From: Mytilisepta virgata | Lineage: Eukaryota > Mollusca > Bivalvia > Mytilida > Mytilidae | NCBI GenBank assembly: GCA_028015205.1 | Contig: JAPWFG010000018.1 | Span: forward strand, 1,798,001 to 1,862,000 | Direction: 5' to 3' | Length of the DNA: 64,000 bases | Shown: one piece after another, positions 23,871-36,900 of the stretch | Layout of the letters: each line of letters begins with the position of its first letter | How positions within the stretch are numbered: position 1 is the first letter of the stretch | Position numbers and translations under genes: made by a program | The notes under the pieces: generated by a model | What the model saw: the letters and a program-made list of their open reading frames with translations, nothing else | Databases searched by the model: none | What the model was told of the DNA's origin: nothing

Positions 23871-25185
23871 GCCAGGATGATTTATTACGCAACTAATTAA
23901 GTACATGTCAGATTGGAAATTACTGTCAAAACATGTATTTATATAATTATTAGCTAAACAATCATTGACAATCATCATGGTGTCAAAACATTTTTTTTTT
24001 GTAGATCTTATTCTACTTTGTATTTCTAAATATGATTCTATCATGTAAATATTTGATATTTTAATTTGCAGCTTGGAAGTTCAAAGAGAAAAGAGGAAAG
24101 AAGATAAAATCAAAAATACATTTAATACAATGAAATTAAAACTAAATTATATAAGATAGAATAAAATAAAACGATGTAAGTATGCTCTCCCCAGTGTTGC
24201 ATGTTCTGTGCTGCCAATGTCTGCACATGTCACTCTGCAATGCCTCCTATCTTGGTCTATCTTGTCTTTTTTCCCTTCTTTTTTTCTTTCAGAGAGTACT
24301 CGGAAACGGTAATAACAACAATACACATATTATAGTGCCTCTTGCCTGTTTCTATATATATATACTTATTTAACACATATTCATTATTTTTTTCACATAT
24401 AATATAAGATAGGTATGATTCTTGTTATTATAGGTTCAGTTAGAAGGAATATATAGATGTGTTGACTTAACCTGCGTAGAGAGTTCAAATGTCAGAGGTT
24501 TTTTGACAGTTTACCACATATAAATTTACAACGGATTGTATACAAAATTATTTGCATAGTAATATTCTACTTGTCATATTTCCCTTTTAAAGATATATAC
24601 CAAATAAGTTAAGTTTTATTTGTTTACAATCCGTGTTTTTTCATATACGTACCCAATCACTACAACTAAAAATTCCATTAGTACATAATATGATCATTCA
24701 AATATTACATTACATATAAACAAAATATATTTTAAAATACAGGCCACAACATAACCTCTATTATCATGATTATAGAAGTTTGTAATTTCGGCCTACTACA
24801 GGCAGAGGCTTAGTAAAAGTGATTTTTTATTCAGTTGGTATAACTTGTCATTTTAATGCAATATTTTTTATTCACTTGGTATATTTGTCGTTTTAACTTT
24901 AATTTGCAATGTTTAGTAGTAGTTTTTTTTATTTATATGCAATAATTGCATTATGGGAAATTGTTTGACCTTCAAAATATTGCATTTAAATAAAAAAATA
25001 TCAAATTTTGGCAACCAATACCACGCCATACAGGAAAAAAAAACCAGGGTCCTATCTAAAACCTTGAAATTATTTTCAGATCTAATTTTCTCCCACAGAA
25101 TATCGTTATAGGTTTTAGGAAATATAATGCACGACAGTTAATCCCCAAAAGTGTACCATGTTACTAATGTCAAGGGTTAGGGTAA
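23871..25185. other. No gene recognised
   Basis: AT-rich. An acceptor-like TTTAATTTGCAG at 24061-24072 is followed by a Lys-rich stretch and AATAAAATAAAA, which could be a replacement last exon of gene A, but nothing confirms it. No other feature is supported. Confidence 0.3.
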
Positions 25186-25189
25186 TCAG

Positions 25190-25400
25190 TAAAGATTGTC
25201 AAAGCAATCCAAAATGTAGAAAATGTGGACTTGACAACGATTGTCAAAGAGTGTAATACGGAGGTTTTAAAGTGTGTAAACTGTCACGGGAACCACTTAT
25301 CAAAGTAAGACATGTCCCAAATTAATAGAAAACAATCAATTAAGCTCTCAAGAAAATATTTACTGAAAAGTGTAGCTTAAAACAAGCAAGAGAACATAAA
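25190..25400 (+). pseudogene. Remnant of a LINE ORF1 zinc-knuckle region
   Basis: Split over two frames, the plus strand reads CRKCGLDN.DCQR and then CNTEVLKCVNCHGNH, followed by KQSIKLSRKYL. CCHC knuckles ending in CVNC.GNH are typical of the gag-like ORF1 of Jockey-group LINEs. Frame shifts and a stop show it is inactive. Confidence 0.45.
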
Positions 25401-25639
25401 GGTTGCGAATAAACTAGAGGCTCAGAGGGGTGAGCATGTATCGCCCACCTGGCATGAAAGCTGTTTTTATTGATGTACCTCAAAGAGAGAAGTCAATTCT
25501 CCCTATCATTATTTTAGGAATCAAATTTGTCTTTATCAAGGTCCTTCTATCTTACAGGTCAGCATATTCTAAAATTTGGCGGTTCTCCAGAAGATTTTTG
25601 CGTGTATTTCCAATTTGATCTTATGTTAACATAACCCCT

Positions 25640-26655
25640 CTGCTGAAGGCCATTTTGAATTAGGGATCTGCACCAAAGTAACAACACTTGGTCAGCACCT
25701 TATGGGGAACATACAGGCCGTGTTTGGTTTCAAGCAATACTGCGGTTTTGTAGATTTTTGTTATATGTCATAGACACTTTCTGTCAAATTTGGCTGTATT
25801 TGGCCAAGCATTTAAATCAATTTTTAAATTTTTATATCAACCAATCTGAAATAAAAATTGCCCATGGCGGCCATGTTTGTCGTCTGATTTGGACAAAATG
25901 AGGAAACTTTGTAAAAAAAACTCCCACAGATGCGTCCTGTCGAGTTTCGTTTCATTTGGCCAAACGGTTTCAGAGAAAAAGACTTCTTTAAACCAGTCAA
26001 CCAGAAACAAGAATTGCTCGTGGCCGCCATGCTTGTCGTCCAATCAGGATATTATTTCATAAAATACTTTCTATAGATTCTTCCTGTCAAGTTTGGCTGA
26101 CAGTTTTGGCCAAGCAGTTCCAGAGAAAAAAAGTTTTTTTTAATCAACAAATGACGGCCATGTTTGTTGCCTGATCTGGACGAAATGAGGAGGCTTTGTT
26201 CAGAACCTCCAATAAATGCTGACTGTCAAGTTTCGTTCCATTTGGCCAAGTGACTTCAGAGGAGATTTTTTTTTTTTATATTAGCCAATCAGAAACAACA
26301 ACTGCCCCTGGCGGCCATATTTGTAGTCCGATCGGGACGAAATGAGAAAATTTGATAAAGGACCTCCAATATATGCTTCCTTTGAAGTTTCGTTCCATTT
26401 GGCCAAGCAATTTCAGAGGAGAAGATTTTTTTATATCAGCCAATCAGATAAAATAACTGCCCAGTGCAGCAATATTTGTTGTTCGATCGGGACGAAATGA
26501 GCAAACTTTATAAAGGATGCTTCCTGCCAAGTTTAGCCCAGTGGTTTCAGGGGAGAAGATTAAAATGTGAAAAACTAACAGACGGACGATGGACGCCAAG
26601 TGATGATAAAATCTCACATGGCTTTTGGTCAGGTGAGCTAAAAACCTATTGTTAA
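25640..26655 (+). repeat. Tandem dispersed repeat, five or so units
   Basis: Recurring segments are TTTGGCCAAGC..TTTCAGAG, CAGCCAATCAGA and GGCGGCCAT.TTTGT at spacings of roughly 130-160 bp between 25800 and 26540. The right end reads CAGACGGACGATGGACGCCA then GGTCAGGTGAGCTAAAA, an end shared by several repeats in this window. Confidence 0.7.
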
Positions 26656-26722
26656 AAACATGTCAAGGAAGATACCAAGCCGAAAGATCTTGATAACAGA
26701 GTTTCAATCGAGAAAATGGTGT

Positions 26723-26785
26723 GTTCCTGTTCTGCCCAGTTTTCAAAAATATAGGTAGAAAGTGTAGTGGGCAGAACAGGAATGG
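26723..26785. repeat. Short inverted repeat
   Basis: TTCCTGTTCTGCCCA near 26727 is repeated in inverse as TGGGCAGAACAGGAA near 26769, enclosing about 27 bp. Possibly a small foldback or the remains of one. Confidence 0.6.
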
Positions 26786-27129
26786 TAGTCTAAACACTTT
26801 AATTAGATCTAATCAGAGAACATTAGATTTGAAGTTATAATCTTGCGCAAAAAACTTTTTAATGGAATTTAACAGAAAGAAATATCTAAGTATGGATTTA
26901 TAATATCCACTTATATTTCTATCGTTGCTTTTGGTGGTATGCTGGTACATTCATGTCATCCTCCTATAACCTTTCTTTTGTCTTCTTATCAGAGGAACAA
27001 TTCATGGAAGAAATAAACAAGATGGTCTCCATATTCATGTTTTTATTATCTTATTATAACATATTCATTTGTTATAATAGCACGTTAAATTCATAACAAT
27101 AGTTACAACAGTAAAAAAGCATATTTCAT

Positions 27130-27900
27130 AATTCAACAAATTACTACTCCAGGTGGACAAGATGGGAAGCTGTATCGGCGTACTGTAGAATGTCGATCCT
27201 GTCTGGTTCTAGTCGTTGTTTCAGCTGTGTCAGTCTGCTGTCGATGTTTCTGTATTTCTTTGCCTTTGGTCTGGTAGTGTTTCCTGCGTCAAGCTGTATG
27301 GGGATAATTTCATTTGATGCCCATTTGTCCTATGATGGTGTAGATGTTTTGATGTGTGTGCTGTACTCTTTAGTTTGTTGTGTCATCCTTCCAAATGGCT
27401 TGTGCGTTCGCCGTCAGTGCTGAAGTGGTTCCATAGATGTGTGTCTACCTTAAACCATTGTGTAGTTACGTAGTCTGTGAATTGTGTTGTCCCGGTTGGT
27501 GTCTCGAAGTCTTCCAAGTCTGTTAGTGCATTAAACCAGACGTTGTAGATTTTGTCAGTGGGAACGAGTGGAAGCACTGATGCAAGTCGAATGAGTTGTC
27601 GGTTGTCTATGTATGCAGTTTGTAGTCCAGAATGTTGAGTCTTTCTCCATATGGCCTGGGTGAGAGGAAGAAGCATCCTTTTATAGTAACACCTGGAAAT
27701 ACTGATCTTGTTGCATTGTGTGCTTGCGTTGTTTAGTTGGGTTTTACATGAGTTGAAGGTCGGTAGTGCTTGTACGGTCTGTTCTGTTTGGTCGTCCCAG
27801 TTGGTATCTCGAAGTTTGGTAGTTTCTTCATCGTATATGGTGGGCATTGGTTTGATTTCCTCTAAGCATCTTTTGCGTATATTGTTTAGAATTTGTTAAG
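27130..27900 (-). pseudogene. Mutator-like (MULE) transposase remnant, C-terminal part
   Basis: A 154-codon open stretch (27847-27383) contains LPLTQAIWRKTQHSGL and RLASVLPLVPTDKI, then VWFNAL and WNHFSTDGERTSHLEG. After one stop the frame resumes with HNKLK. This order (a CxFHFTQAIWRK-like segment, a LALPPxxI-like segment, R(T/S)xxHxExWHxKxx) is what I know from the region after the catalytic core of MULE transposases. The catalytic acidic triad and the terminal repeats are not visible. Stops show it is not functional. Confidence 0.6.
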
Positions 27901-27904
27901 CGTC

Positions 27905-28515
27905 GATCTCTGCTTGATTTTCCTGGTGGTTGTGTTGGTGTAAAAATCAAAATGATAAGTACATGTAATGTGATAAAATGATAATTAGGAACAAATCAAA
28001 CAAAAACAAATGAATTCAAAGAGAATTCTTAAATAATCTTTTTTTTTGGGAAAGTTTGTGTGATCTTTTTAAACTTTAAAATTAAAAAAAAACATCAAAA
28101 CTTGGCATCTAGATTTCTTTAAATTGCAGATTTTTTGCCATTTAACATAGTAAATAAATTGATTAATAAAATTTACCTGTCCTTTTATCAAGATATCTTT
28201 TAGGTGTAAGGAAAGGCAATATTTTTCGGTCGAAAAAAATGTTGAAACTCTGCAAACAAATACAGATACGCACCTAAAAATGTTCAACGCTCCAAATTTT
28301 TCCGGTATCCTCCCCAAGTTTTCCTTCAATAGCTTTTTACACGGAGCTTTTAATCACCAACCGACTATCCGTGTGTTTCCCCGAATAAATGGGAAGCCGA
28401 AACGTAATGATTTTGAAGACATAAATCAAACAGTTGGAAATACATGACACTACGATTACTCTCCTTTCACATTTCGTCCGCTTCGCATCCGCCATTTTAC
28501 TTAGCACTTCCCAAA
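27905..28515. other. No gene recognised
   Basis: AT-rich spacer between the transposase remnant and the duplicated block. The minus-strand open frame at 28069-28329 has no recognisable domain. Confidence 0.35.
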
Positions 28516-28519
28516 TTAA

Positions 28520-29265
28520 GCGGTGGGCCGCTCCGATTTTTGCCCTATGGAAAATGTAAAAAATTTTTTTGTCTCTTCATTTTGTAAAAATACTGAAAAT
28601 TAGCCCCAAATTGTTCGCCCGCCCCTAATTTTTTTTTTTGTACAAATTGGGATTTTTTCTATTTTTTCCCCATATTTTGGTTATGAAAATGTGTACCGCA
28701 CGTAAATTTATTCTTCATCCGGAAAAAAAAACTACTCCTCAAGAAAAAAAAAATAAATTAAAATATCGCTCGCTCGCACCTATTTTGCCAGATTTGAGTT
28801 TTGAATTTCTGACCTAAAAAATTTCAGCCTTACACAATTTTACAGTATAAGCATTTCCAAAACGGAATACAGAAAATGGGACAAAAAACGGAAGTTGTTC
28901 GTGCTCCTACCGGTGACGTACCTCGTCTGATTTGTTTGGAAGAGTTGTTTCCCTTTACAAACAAAATACAGCAGCAGACGCTTTTACTTAATATCAACAA
29001 GAATTATAGTATAGTATAGCAAAATTCCAATTATGTAGAGAATGTTAAAATATAAATCGTGTAAGTTAATGAATGACGCAAAAAAGCTTATACTAGTAGG
29101 TAAACATGCCATCGTCCGTCTAACTACTGACGAGTACTATAACAGTTACTACTGACAGTACTGTACTGTAGTGTCGTCAAAGCGCTGTGATAAAACCCGT
29201 TCAACTTCGTATATGCATTTTAAAAGTCTATTTCTATGGTCATACATTAGGGAGCAACCATTTGA
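28520..29265. other. Upstream block of gene B, paralogous to 10965-11735
   Basis: Same order of conserved pieces as upstream of gene A: CTCGCTCGCACCTATTTTGC, GAAGTTGTTCGTGCTCCTAC, ACAAACAAAATACAGCAGCA, AATATAAATCGTGTAAGT and CATGCCATCGTCCGTCTAAC. It marks the left limit of the duplication and may contain the promoter. Confidence 0.5.
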
Positions 29266-29550
29266 TTTTTTTTTGGGGGGGGGAGGGGGGAGGGGGGCTG
29301 TTTGAAATGTTTGATCCTGCCTATTTTTCGTTTTTCGCCGTTAAATTGGTCCTGGATTTTTTTTTCTGGCCGATATCGCGACATATATTTTTATTTTCTT
29401 TTAGGCCTAAACCAAAACATTTCTTGATTGACACAGGTTCTGCAATTTTTTCACACCTATAGAGATCCTGCCATTTATTTTGCTAAAATTCTGGTCCTGC
29501 CTTTTTCAAATTTCATCCTATACCCACCTCACCCCTCCATTAAAAATCAA
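29256..29550 (+). repeat. Dispersed repeat with G-rich start
   Basis: Starts GGGAGCAACCATTTGATT, then a G-rich run, TGTTTGATCCTGCCTATTTT and GGTCCTGGATTTTTTT. An inverse copy lies at 37530-37800 and a truncated one at 11710-11770. The 91-codon frame on it is not a gene. Confidence 0.7.
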
Positions 29551-29979
29551 ATTGTTGCTCCCTTATATATAAACTTTCATTATTTGTCCCGACATTCAGA
29601 ACAATTGTACACTATTTATGAAGTTCTGACAATTTCCAGTTGAATACATTGTTTGATAGTTTATTGTAGTACATGTATTTTGTTTGTAATTTGTATATAA
29701 TGTAATGTAGTAAATCTAGTTTCCATTTAATACATAATTTATCTTTTTCTTTCTCTCTCTATTTGTTTATATATTCAAATGAAATGACCATTCAAGATTC
29801 AACTACATGTAGTTAAATTGGCTTGATCAACTTTTACTAGTATTAGACCGAATGATTCTGTCTAATCAGCTATGTTATGTACCACAAGTCACAGCAGATT
29901 GAATAAGCAGTTAATATTTTAAGAAGCTGTCAGAACTCTGGAACAGTTTGTAAATTACCTAAAGAATTTAATTTACACC

Positions 29980-30860
29980 TGTTTAGGGCGCCTGGACCAA
30001 AGGGACGTGTGAGCTATTGGCCATCACTTGGCGTCTGTCGTCGGTCCTTCGTCGTCGTAAACGTTCCTTTAAAGATCTTCTCTGAAACCACTGGGGCAAT
30101 TGGAACGAAACTTGGCGGCAATGGTACTTAGGCGGTCCTCTTTCAGAAATGTATCAGATGATCCCTCCTATCATCCAAGATGGCCGCCAGAGCCAAACAT
30201 AGTTTCACATAGGATGATAAATTTCTTTGAAGATCTTTCTGTCTGAATCCACTGGTTCAATTGGTACAAAATTTGGCAGCAATGGTCCTTAGATGGCCAT
30301 CTTTCAGAATTATATAGATGACCATGCCCGTCATCAAAGATGGCCGCCAGAGCAGAACATAGTATAACATAGGACCCTATGGGAAATTGACTTAAAGACC
30401 TTCTTGTCTGAAAACACTAGGCCAATTGGAACAGAACTTGTCAGCAATGGTCCTTATGTCGTCCTCTTTCATAATTGAAATCTGATGATCCTGTCCGCCA
30501 TCAAAGATGACGGTCAGAGCCAAATATAGTTTAACAAATTTACTTAAAGATAATTTTGTCAGAAACCATTTGGTCAGTTGGAACAAAACTTGGAAGAAGT
30601 GGCCCTTAAATGGTCCTCTTTCAGAATTGTATCCAAGATGGCCAACAGGACCAAACATATTGTAACATAGGAATTAGGAGCTTATGTGAAAATTCACTGA
30701 CCCTGAAATTTGTTCTTGCTTGAAGCCAGCAAACAATTTGGCAAACCCAGTGAGCCAATTGGACATCAATGTTCCAGACTGCCAGTCAGGATGGATAAAG
30801 TCAAGGTATTTATTCTGCAAATGATTTCCAGGTGAGCAATACAGGCTCCCGTGAGCCTCT
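29980..30860 (+). repeat. Dispersed repeat inserted upstream of gene B's signal exon
   Basis: Begins GGCGCCTGGACCAAAGGGAC and ends CAGGTGAGCAATACAGGCTC, CGTGAGCCTC. It contains about four units with CAAGATGGCC.CCAGAG and AATTGGAAC.AAACTTG at spacings near 120-150 bp. The flanks match A's uninterrupted intron around 12500-12550, so it inserted in B after the duplication. Confidence 0.75.
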
Positions 30861-30930
30861 AGTTTTAGTTTATTCAATATTTGTGATTCAGATTGCTTCC
30901 AAAAGTGGCTAAAAATAATTTATTTTTCAG

Positions 30931-33900
30931 TTATTTTCCGGGTGTTAATTCTTGGCCTGGGAGTTTCACTGTTAGAAAATGGAGTCATTGAAGCTAAAGA
31001 AAACCGCACGCTTTCAAACTGTTCTCAATCCAATAATCCCGGGAATGACAATGTTCTGTTGAAGCACCTCGAGAGACTGAACTGTTCCCAAGACAAAAAT
31101 GTCTCAAGTATAGAGAAATCAGTATGTTTTCATCAGATATGATGTTTTTTTTATTAATCTGTGTTAAAAAAATCTCCCCTTGTTTAAAACTTTCATGTCA
31201 TTTTGTCGTTGAAAATAAGACATTTAATATCCGTCGTCCCTTCTGGTTATTTTAAGTTTTATTAAAGAATAAAATAAATACGTAGTTTCATATGTGAGAG
31301 AACATCAACCACGTAACGAACAAATCCCAAACGAAAGCTCTGAATTTCTACGAATACCAACACTTTTTTGCGAACGGTCCTCGTGCAAAAAAAAAAAAGA
31401 AAAGAACATGATATTATGTATTCTAATGAGTTGAGAAATAATTCTTGGTGGCTTTAAAATATCGTGATTTTACCATAGAAAGGCCCTTTATGTCAAATAT
31501 TTTGCCCCGAGCGAAAGCGAGTGGTAAAACATAGGTATTCAGACATGCAGACGTCATTACCCAACGCAAGTTATACTATGTCGTCGTAAAAGCTTGTGGG
31601 GGAACTTAACTATGACGTTACCAAACAAGCGGTCTGACGTCTGTGACGTTGGAACCAATCTATCCATATTTTATCACGGATGGCCGATGTAGACTGAAAG
31701 CGTTTGAAGCAGGTCATATTAGAATTGCATATATATCATGGTTTATCAACCCCCTAGATATGAAATTCGGTGAATATCACATACACGGTACTATAGCTAC
31801 CCGATTATATGACTAAAAATTACGCTTATACATTTTCCCGCGTTTTGAAACAAGAGATTCTGTATACTTTTAGCCGATGAGAAAAACTCAGTGTTATAAT
31901 CATAATGGACATTCATTAATTGTTTCCTGTAACTTAACTTCCTCTTACAAGCAGAGTACACGAGTTCATCCAGTTAGTAATCTGAATACGTGGTTAAACA
32001 GAGACAAATTTTAATCAATATATTTAACTCGTAAAGTTAAGTTGGAACTAATAAGGGTAAAGAAAAGAAATATTATACTGATTTTGCGTGCTAGGATTAG
32101 TAACTTAGTAGGCTAGTGGCTATAGATTGCTGGATACTTACATCACTGCACAAGTCACTATGCAGGCAAGTACATCGTATCTAACATAAGCATAGTACGA
32201 GGTTCAAATAGCTTGTTCTAAATTTGACTTGGCTAGCGCACTCCATGTCAATAAATAAAATGAGGTATTAAACTTAAATCCTAGACAGTAAGCTGAGGGG
32301 TACGCATAAAGTCTAATACCGAAATTGGAAAGTGCATTAAAATTCAATCCTATCATCTAAGCTTAAATGTGTTTAGGCATTAATTTTAATGCTTAAAATG
32401 AAAATGAAAATAAATTCAATCAATATATTATATTAAACTTTTTACGTAATTACATAGTAAAAGCTGAGGCCAAATACTTAAATAAAATCTCAGTTACCTG
32501 TTGTGACTCTTGGTTTTTAGTAGGAGTTCACATTGCTAGTGCTTTATTGCTGTCTTGTTATTTTTTTATATTTAGGTCATTATGTGTTTTTTATTCCTCA
32601 AGTTATACATGTATCATTATGGCGTTTGTTTGTTGCGTTTCATTCTCATGTCTTTTTTCCTCGGCTTTCGAATCTACGGATTTTTCTCACTGTTTTGTCG
32701 CTTTGGTATTCTTTTCCCGATATTTACATGAACGGCTGTGCCCTTGACTATTTTTTTTTTTGGCTTTCCTTTTTGATCATGTTTGGCATTTTTAATTTAC
32801 TCTTGACTCTTTTGGACTGTTAATTGATTTTCAACATTTTATGCCTTAAGCACAACTGATGAGTTGTAAATCGATGAAATGTGCGCATCTAGAATCAAAG
32901 AATTTATTGCTTTAACCTCCTGCGCTCAATTTAGTTAACCGTCAACTTGCAAGCTTACGTATTAGCCCTTACATAGAAATTGCGAACTCGTCCGCTTTTA
33001 AAGTGGTCGTTTGGTAATGCAAAAACTTACTTAACCATTCGGTTTTAGTTCTAAAAGTCTTCCAATAAAGTTATTATACGCATGTTCAACTTTATACTGT
33101 TAAGCTTAAGTCTGAAATCGGTGTGCGATTAATATGTAACCAGTTTCCTATTCAAATCATTTGTTAATTTATCATCCTAAAGATCTAAAGGTCGTACGCT
33201 TAAATTATTACTATAGCGTGATTCAGTTAAAACTGTTCATAGCATTTATTATTTAGTTTTAATCTCACGAGTCATGCGCTTAGCTTTTAACTCGTGCTCT
33301 TAAATCACCAATCAAATGTGTTTTCGGGCACAAGGTATAAACTTTTGTGTTCCTGAATTGACAACACGTATGCACAATCGAACTTCGGTAAAACTTTTAA
33401 TCGTCTGCTGACGTTTGAATATGACCAAAAATTGGCACCCAAGTTGGTATCAGAATCAGAATCATGAATCAGAACTCTATAGCGTTCATTTTCCTTATTC
33501 ATGCAAATATACTACATTTAATACGTGTCTTATTAGACAACATGCTCGATAGTTCAAACTAGCTTCTGTCCAAACATTCAGACATTTGCAAACTAGGTTA
33601 CAACTCGTACGCACAAGAAAATAACACCTTAGCACTAGTTTTATACAAGTTTTTTACAAACCTCTTCGTTTACAAAAATGTGAAACGTGTTTTATATTAG
33701 TTGGGTTCCCATACATGCTCTCTAATTTAGTTTGTTTAACGTACACGTTACTTATATTTAGATGTTACTACACGAGTTTTTATGAATGCTTGAATTAGTA
33801 AAAAAGGGTACTGCTGGATTCTGTAGGTACTTCGGACGTTGACGGATGTTAAACGCGCTAGTGCAAACAAGTTAGTTCCCTTGAGCAAGGACAACAGTCG

Positions 33901-36900
33901 CTTTCAACAAATTACAAGAACACTCAATAGTTTCCGGAAAGATTTCCATATGGCACCCCCAGCTGTGTATATCTTAGACGAGATAAGCATATAGATATAC
34001 CAGGTTATTGGGGTGCCAAATTAAACTTTTGCCTAGTTTCCTGCCTAATTTCTATGTTCGAAATACGAAATAATCTGTTAAAGAAAGCTCAACAGTGAAC
34101 TTGTTTCAAGAACAGCATAGACAGAAGGAAACAGCAGTTTTACTTGAAATTAATAAAAGCTTGTGTTCCAGGGTAGAGTAACTCCAATTCATGACAAAAC
34201 TAAAAAGGGTAGTTTCAGAAGATCACATTCAGATCGCTTAAAATAATAGTATTCGAGTAGCCATGCGAGTAGTTTAATTCGTTACGTGTTTTCAGTTGGT
34301 GATCTCTATTATGAGTTCAAGTCACACTAGAATCAATTCAAATGTTCATATATAATGCATTTTGGATAAAATAATACAGGACGAAGTTTATGGTTAATTA
34401 GACTGTCATTTATGTGATATGAATTTCTCTAGATCGTACAGAATTATGTATACCAAAGGATATTACATTGCAGATTGTACGAAAGTTTTCTAATGCTATA
34501 CATGTTATATATTTCAAACATTATAGAAAATAAGTAGACATCGTCGAGCCGAGAAAAGAAATCGCAGATCTAGGAACAAGCAGAAGCATGCAGTCACAAA
34601 GAGAAGTGTAGGTAGAAAACGTTGATCCTGTTTTTCTGGGGGGGGGGGGGGGTCCACTCTCCTCAGTATTAAAGACTTTCTAATGATATAATTTTAATGA
34701 GAAATTTCCCATTGGAGTTCGATATTTTAGTATAGAGAATAGCACTTTTGATGCTTTTTGGTATAATTCTATATGACATGCATTTAATTTCCCGGAAGCT
34801 TCAATAATAGTTCCGAGATATTTATATTTCAAGACCATTACAGTTTTGTCCCATTCAGATAAAAATCAAATTTGTTACATATGATATCCTTTTGTTGAAA
34901 ATGATTTGTTTATTAATTGAGAGTTGCCACTCATCACAATACTAGTAGCAGCTTAATTTATTAATCGATCTCTGGAGACCTTCTGGAGTCTCAGATAACA
35001 GCAGTTAATTATCTGCAAACATAAGACAGTTAATAGATATTTCATCAATAGTTACAGGTCTACAAGAGTCATCAAAATTATTTGGTATATCATTGACATA
35101 TATATTAAATATATTGGAGTCAAGTTGTCTCCTTGTTTAACCCCTCTTTCAATACATACATATTCAGAGAGATTCTCCTTCAGCTTAACTCAGGCTTCTG
35201 TAGTTTCGTACATGCTTTTAATAATATTGTAAAATTTCACACCTATTTTTTCATTGTTTTTTAATTTTATATAAAAGTCATTGTCTCCATACAGAGTCAA
35301 AGGCTTTCTTTAGGTCTACAGAACAACCATAAATTCTCTGTTATTTTACTACTGTTTTGTTTAAAACCAAACTGTTGCGGACTTGTATCATTTTCAAAAA
35401 CTTGTAGAAATCTATTATTTAAATCATGTTAAGAGCACAAAACGCAAGTATAAACGCAACAGAGAGTCAGGATAGTCTGTTTTGCTGATGCCACTGATTA
35501 AACCGGTTTTATGGGTTCCCAAAGCATATATTATGCTTTAATATACTTTATCAATTCAATGCACATTTATACCCCGAGAGGTTGAAGGCATATGTGAGTT
35601 GTCTTATTAATCCAGGACAACTAACCAATTCGTTCTGAAAGGATGATGCATCATTATTGTTTTAGAGAGAAGATAAAAAATTGATGTCATATTTTGGTAA
35701 ACTTAATGAAAAGGCAGGAACAAATGTAAAAAGGGGACCTGGAGGTATATAATGTTAGGTTGTTTTTGTTTTTTATTTTGTTTATTTTGGGTTCCACGCT
35801 ACTTGCTTGTCAATTTGCTATATTTATTTTTAATTGAAAAGTTTGTTGAGAGGATCGTCGACTGTCGGCAGATTCTATATCAATTAAGATCAGAGTTGAA
35901 TACATCTTGCCACAGGATCCCTGGTCTGCCAATGTTCATTAAAAAGAAAAAATTCTTCCGTGAAATTTTCTGTAATTTTTTAAAAAAGTATTACTTTTAA
36001 AAAACGTAAAACCTTTTTTTTTTTCCTTTCGTTGTTAATTCAGTATTTTAAATTATTAATTAATAATTACCATATTTCTTTACAACAGCAAAATCTTACT
36101 ACAAGATGTATTTACTTATTATCCAGGGAATGGGTTGTGTAAGCAAAGTGGGTGTCTGTCGTCGTTTTCTGAAGAAACGGACACATCTTCAGGCCAACCA
36201 GTAACAAAGCTAAAATGTGGTGTGAAAAGAAAGCATAACAATATCGACACGTATATGGGAGTGCTGTATGAAATCGTGAGACCTGGGTCCAACAGAGGAT
36301 TTCAACCTATTGTCGGAATTACGAAACACAAGAAGATTTTATGGTCTAGTAAATTAAAATGGCCAAAAATCTATGAGGAAGATACACCGACGGCAATAGA
36401 AGATTGGAATAAAAGTACGGTTATCCATTTTTTGAAAATGAAGTTGAATTTAGAAAACTGATAACAAATTTAGAATAAGTGACCATAATAGAAAAGGGGA
36501 GATATCTTCAAATACCAAGAGAAGAAAGATTATGCAAAAACTGCAAAAAAATTAAAGATGAAATTCATTTCTTTTTATATTGTGATATTAACAGTCATAT
36601 TGGAAAAGTTTATTTTGATTTTTTGATAAATGAGAACATAAAATTTATAGATTTAAATGATATAAATAATATTACATATATCCTCAACCCAAGACCACAT
36701 ATTCAGGTAAATAGGGAACTCTTGACAATTTACTCTCATAATGTATCATGTTGATGTTGTTTTCAATTTTTTATATTGTGTCACGTGCTATGAAATATAG
36801 TATTATGACAATAAAGATTTGAATTGAATATCATAAGCACAGGCTTTACATAACTTATCGAAGTCGTCCATGCCAGGGGTGCATCAAACCCCGTTTAGTT

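Noticed and set aside
25824..26062. Overlapping 61-68 codon frames on both strands
   Set aside because: They fall in units of a dispersed tandem repeat and repeat with it.
32533..32823. Hydrophobic 96-codon frame resembling a membrane protein
   Set aside because: It lies in T-rich Penelope-like terminal DNA; Phe/Leu richness follows from base composition.
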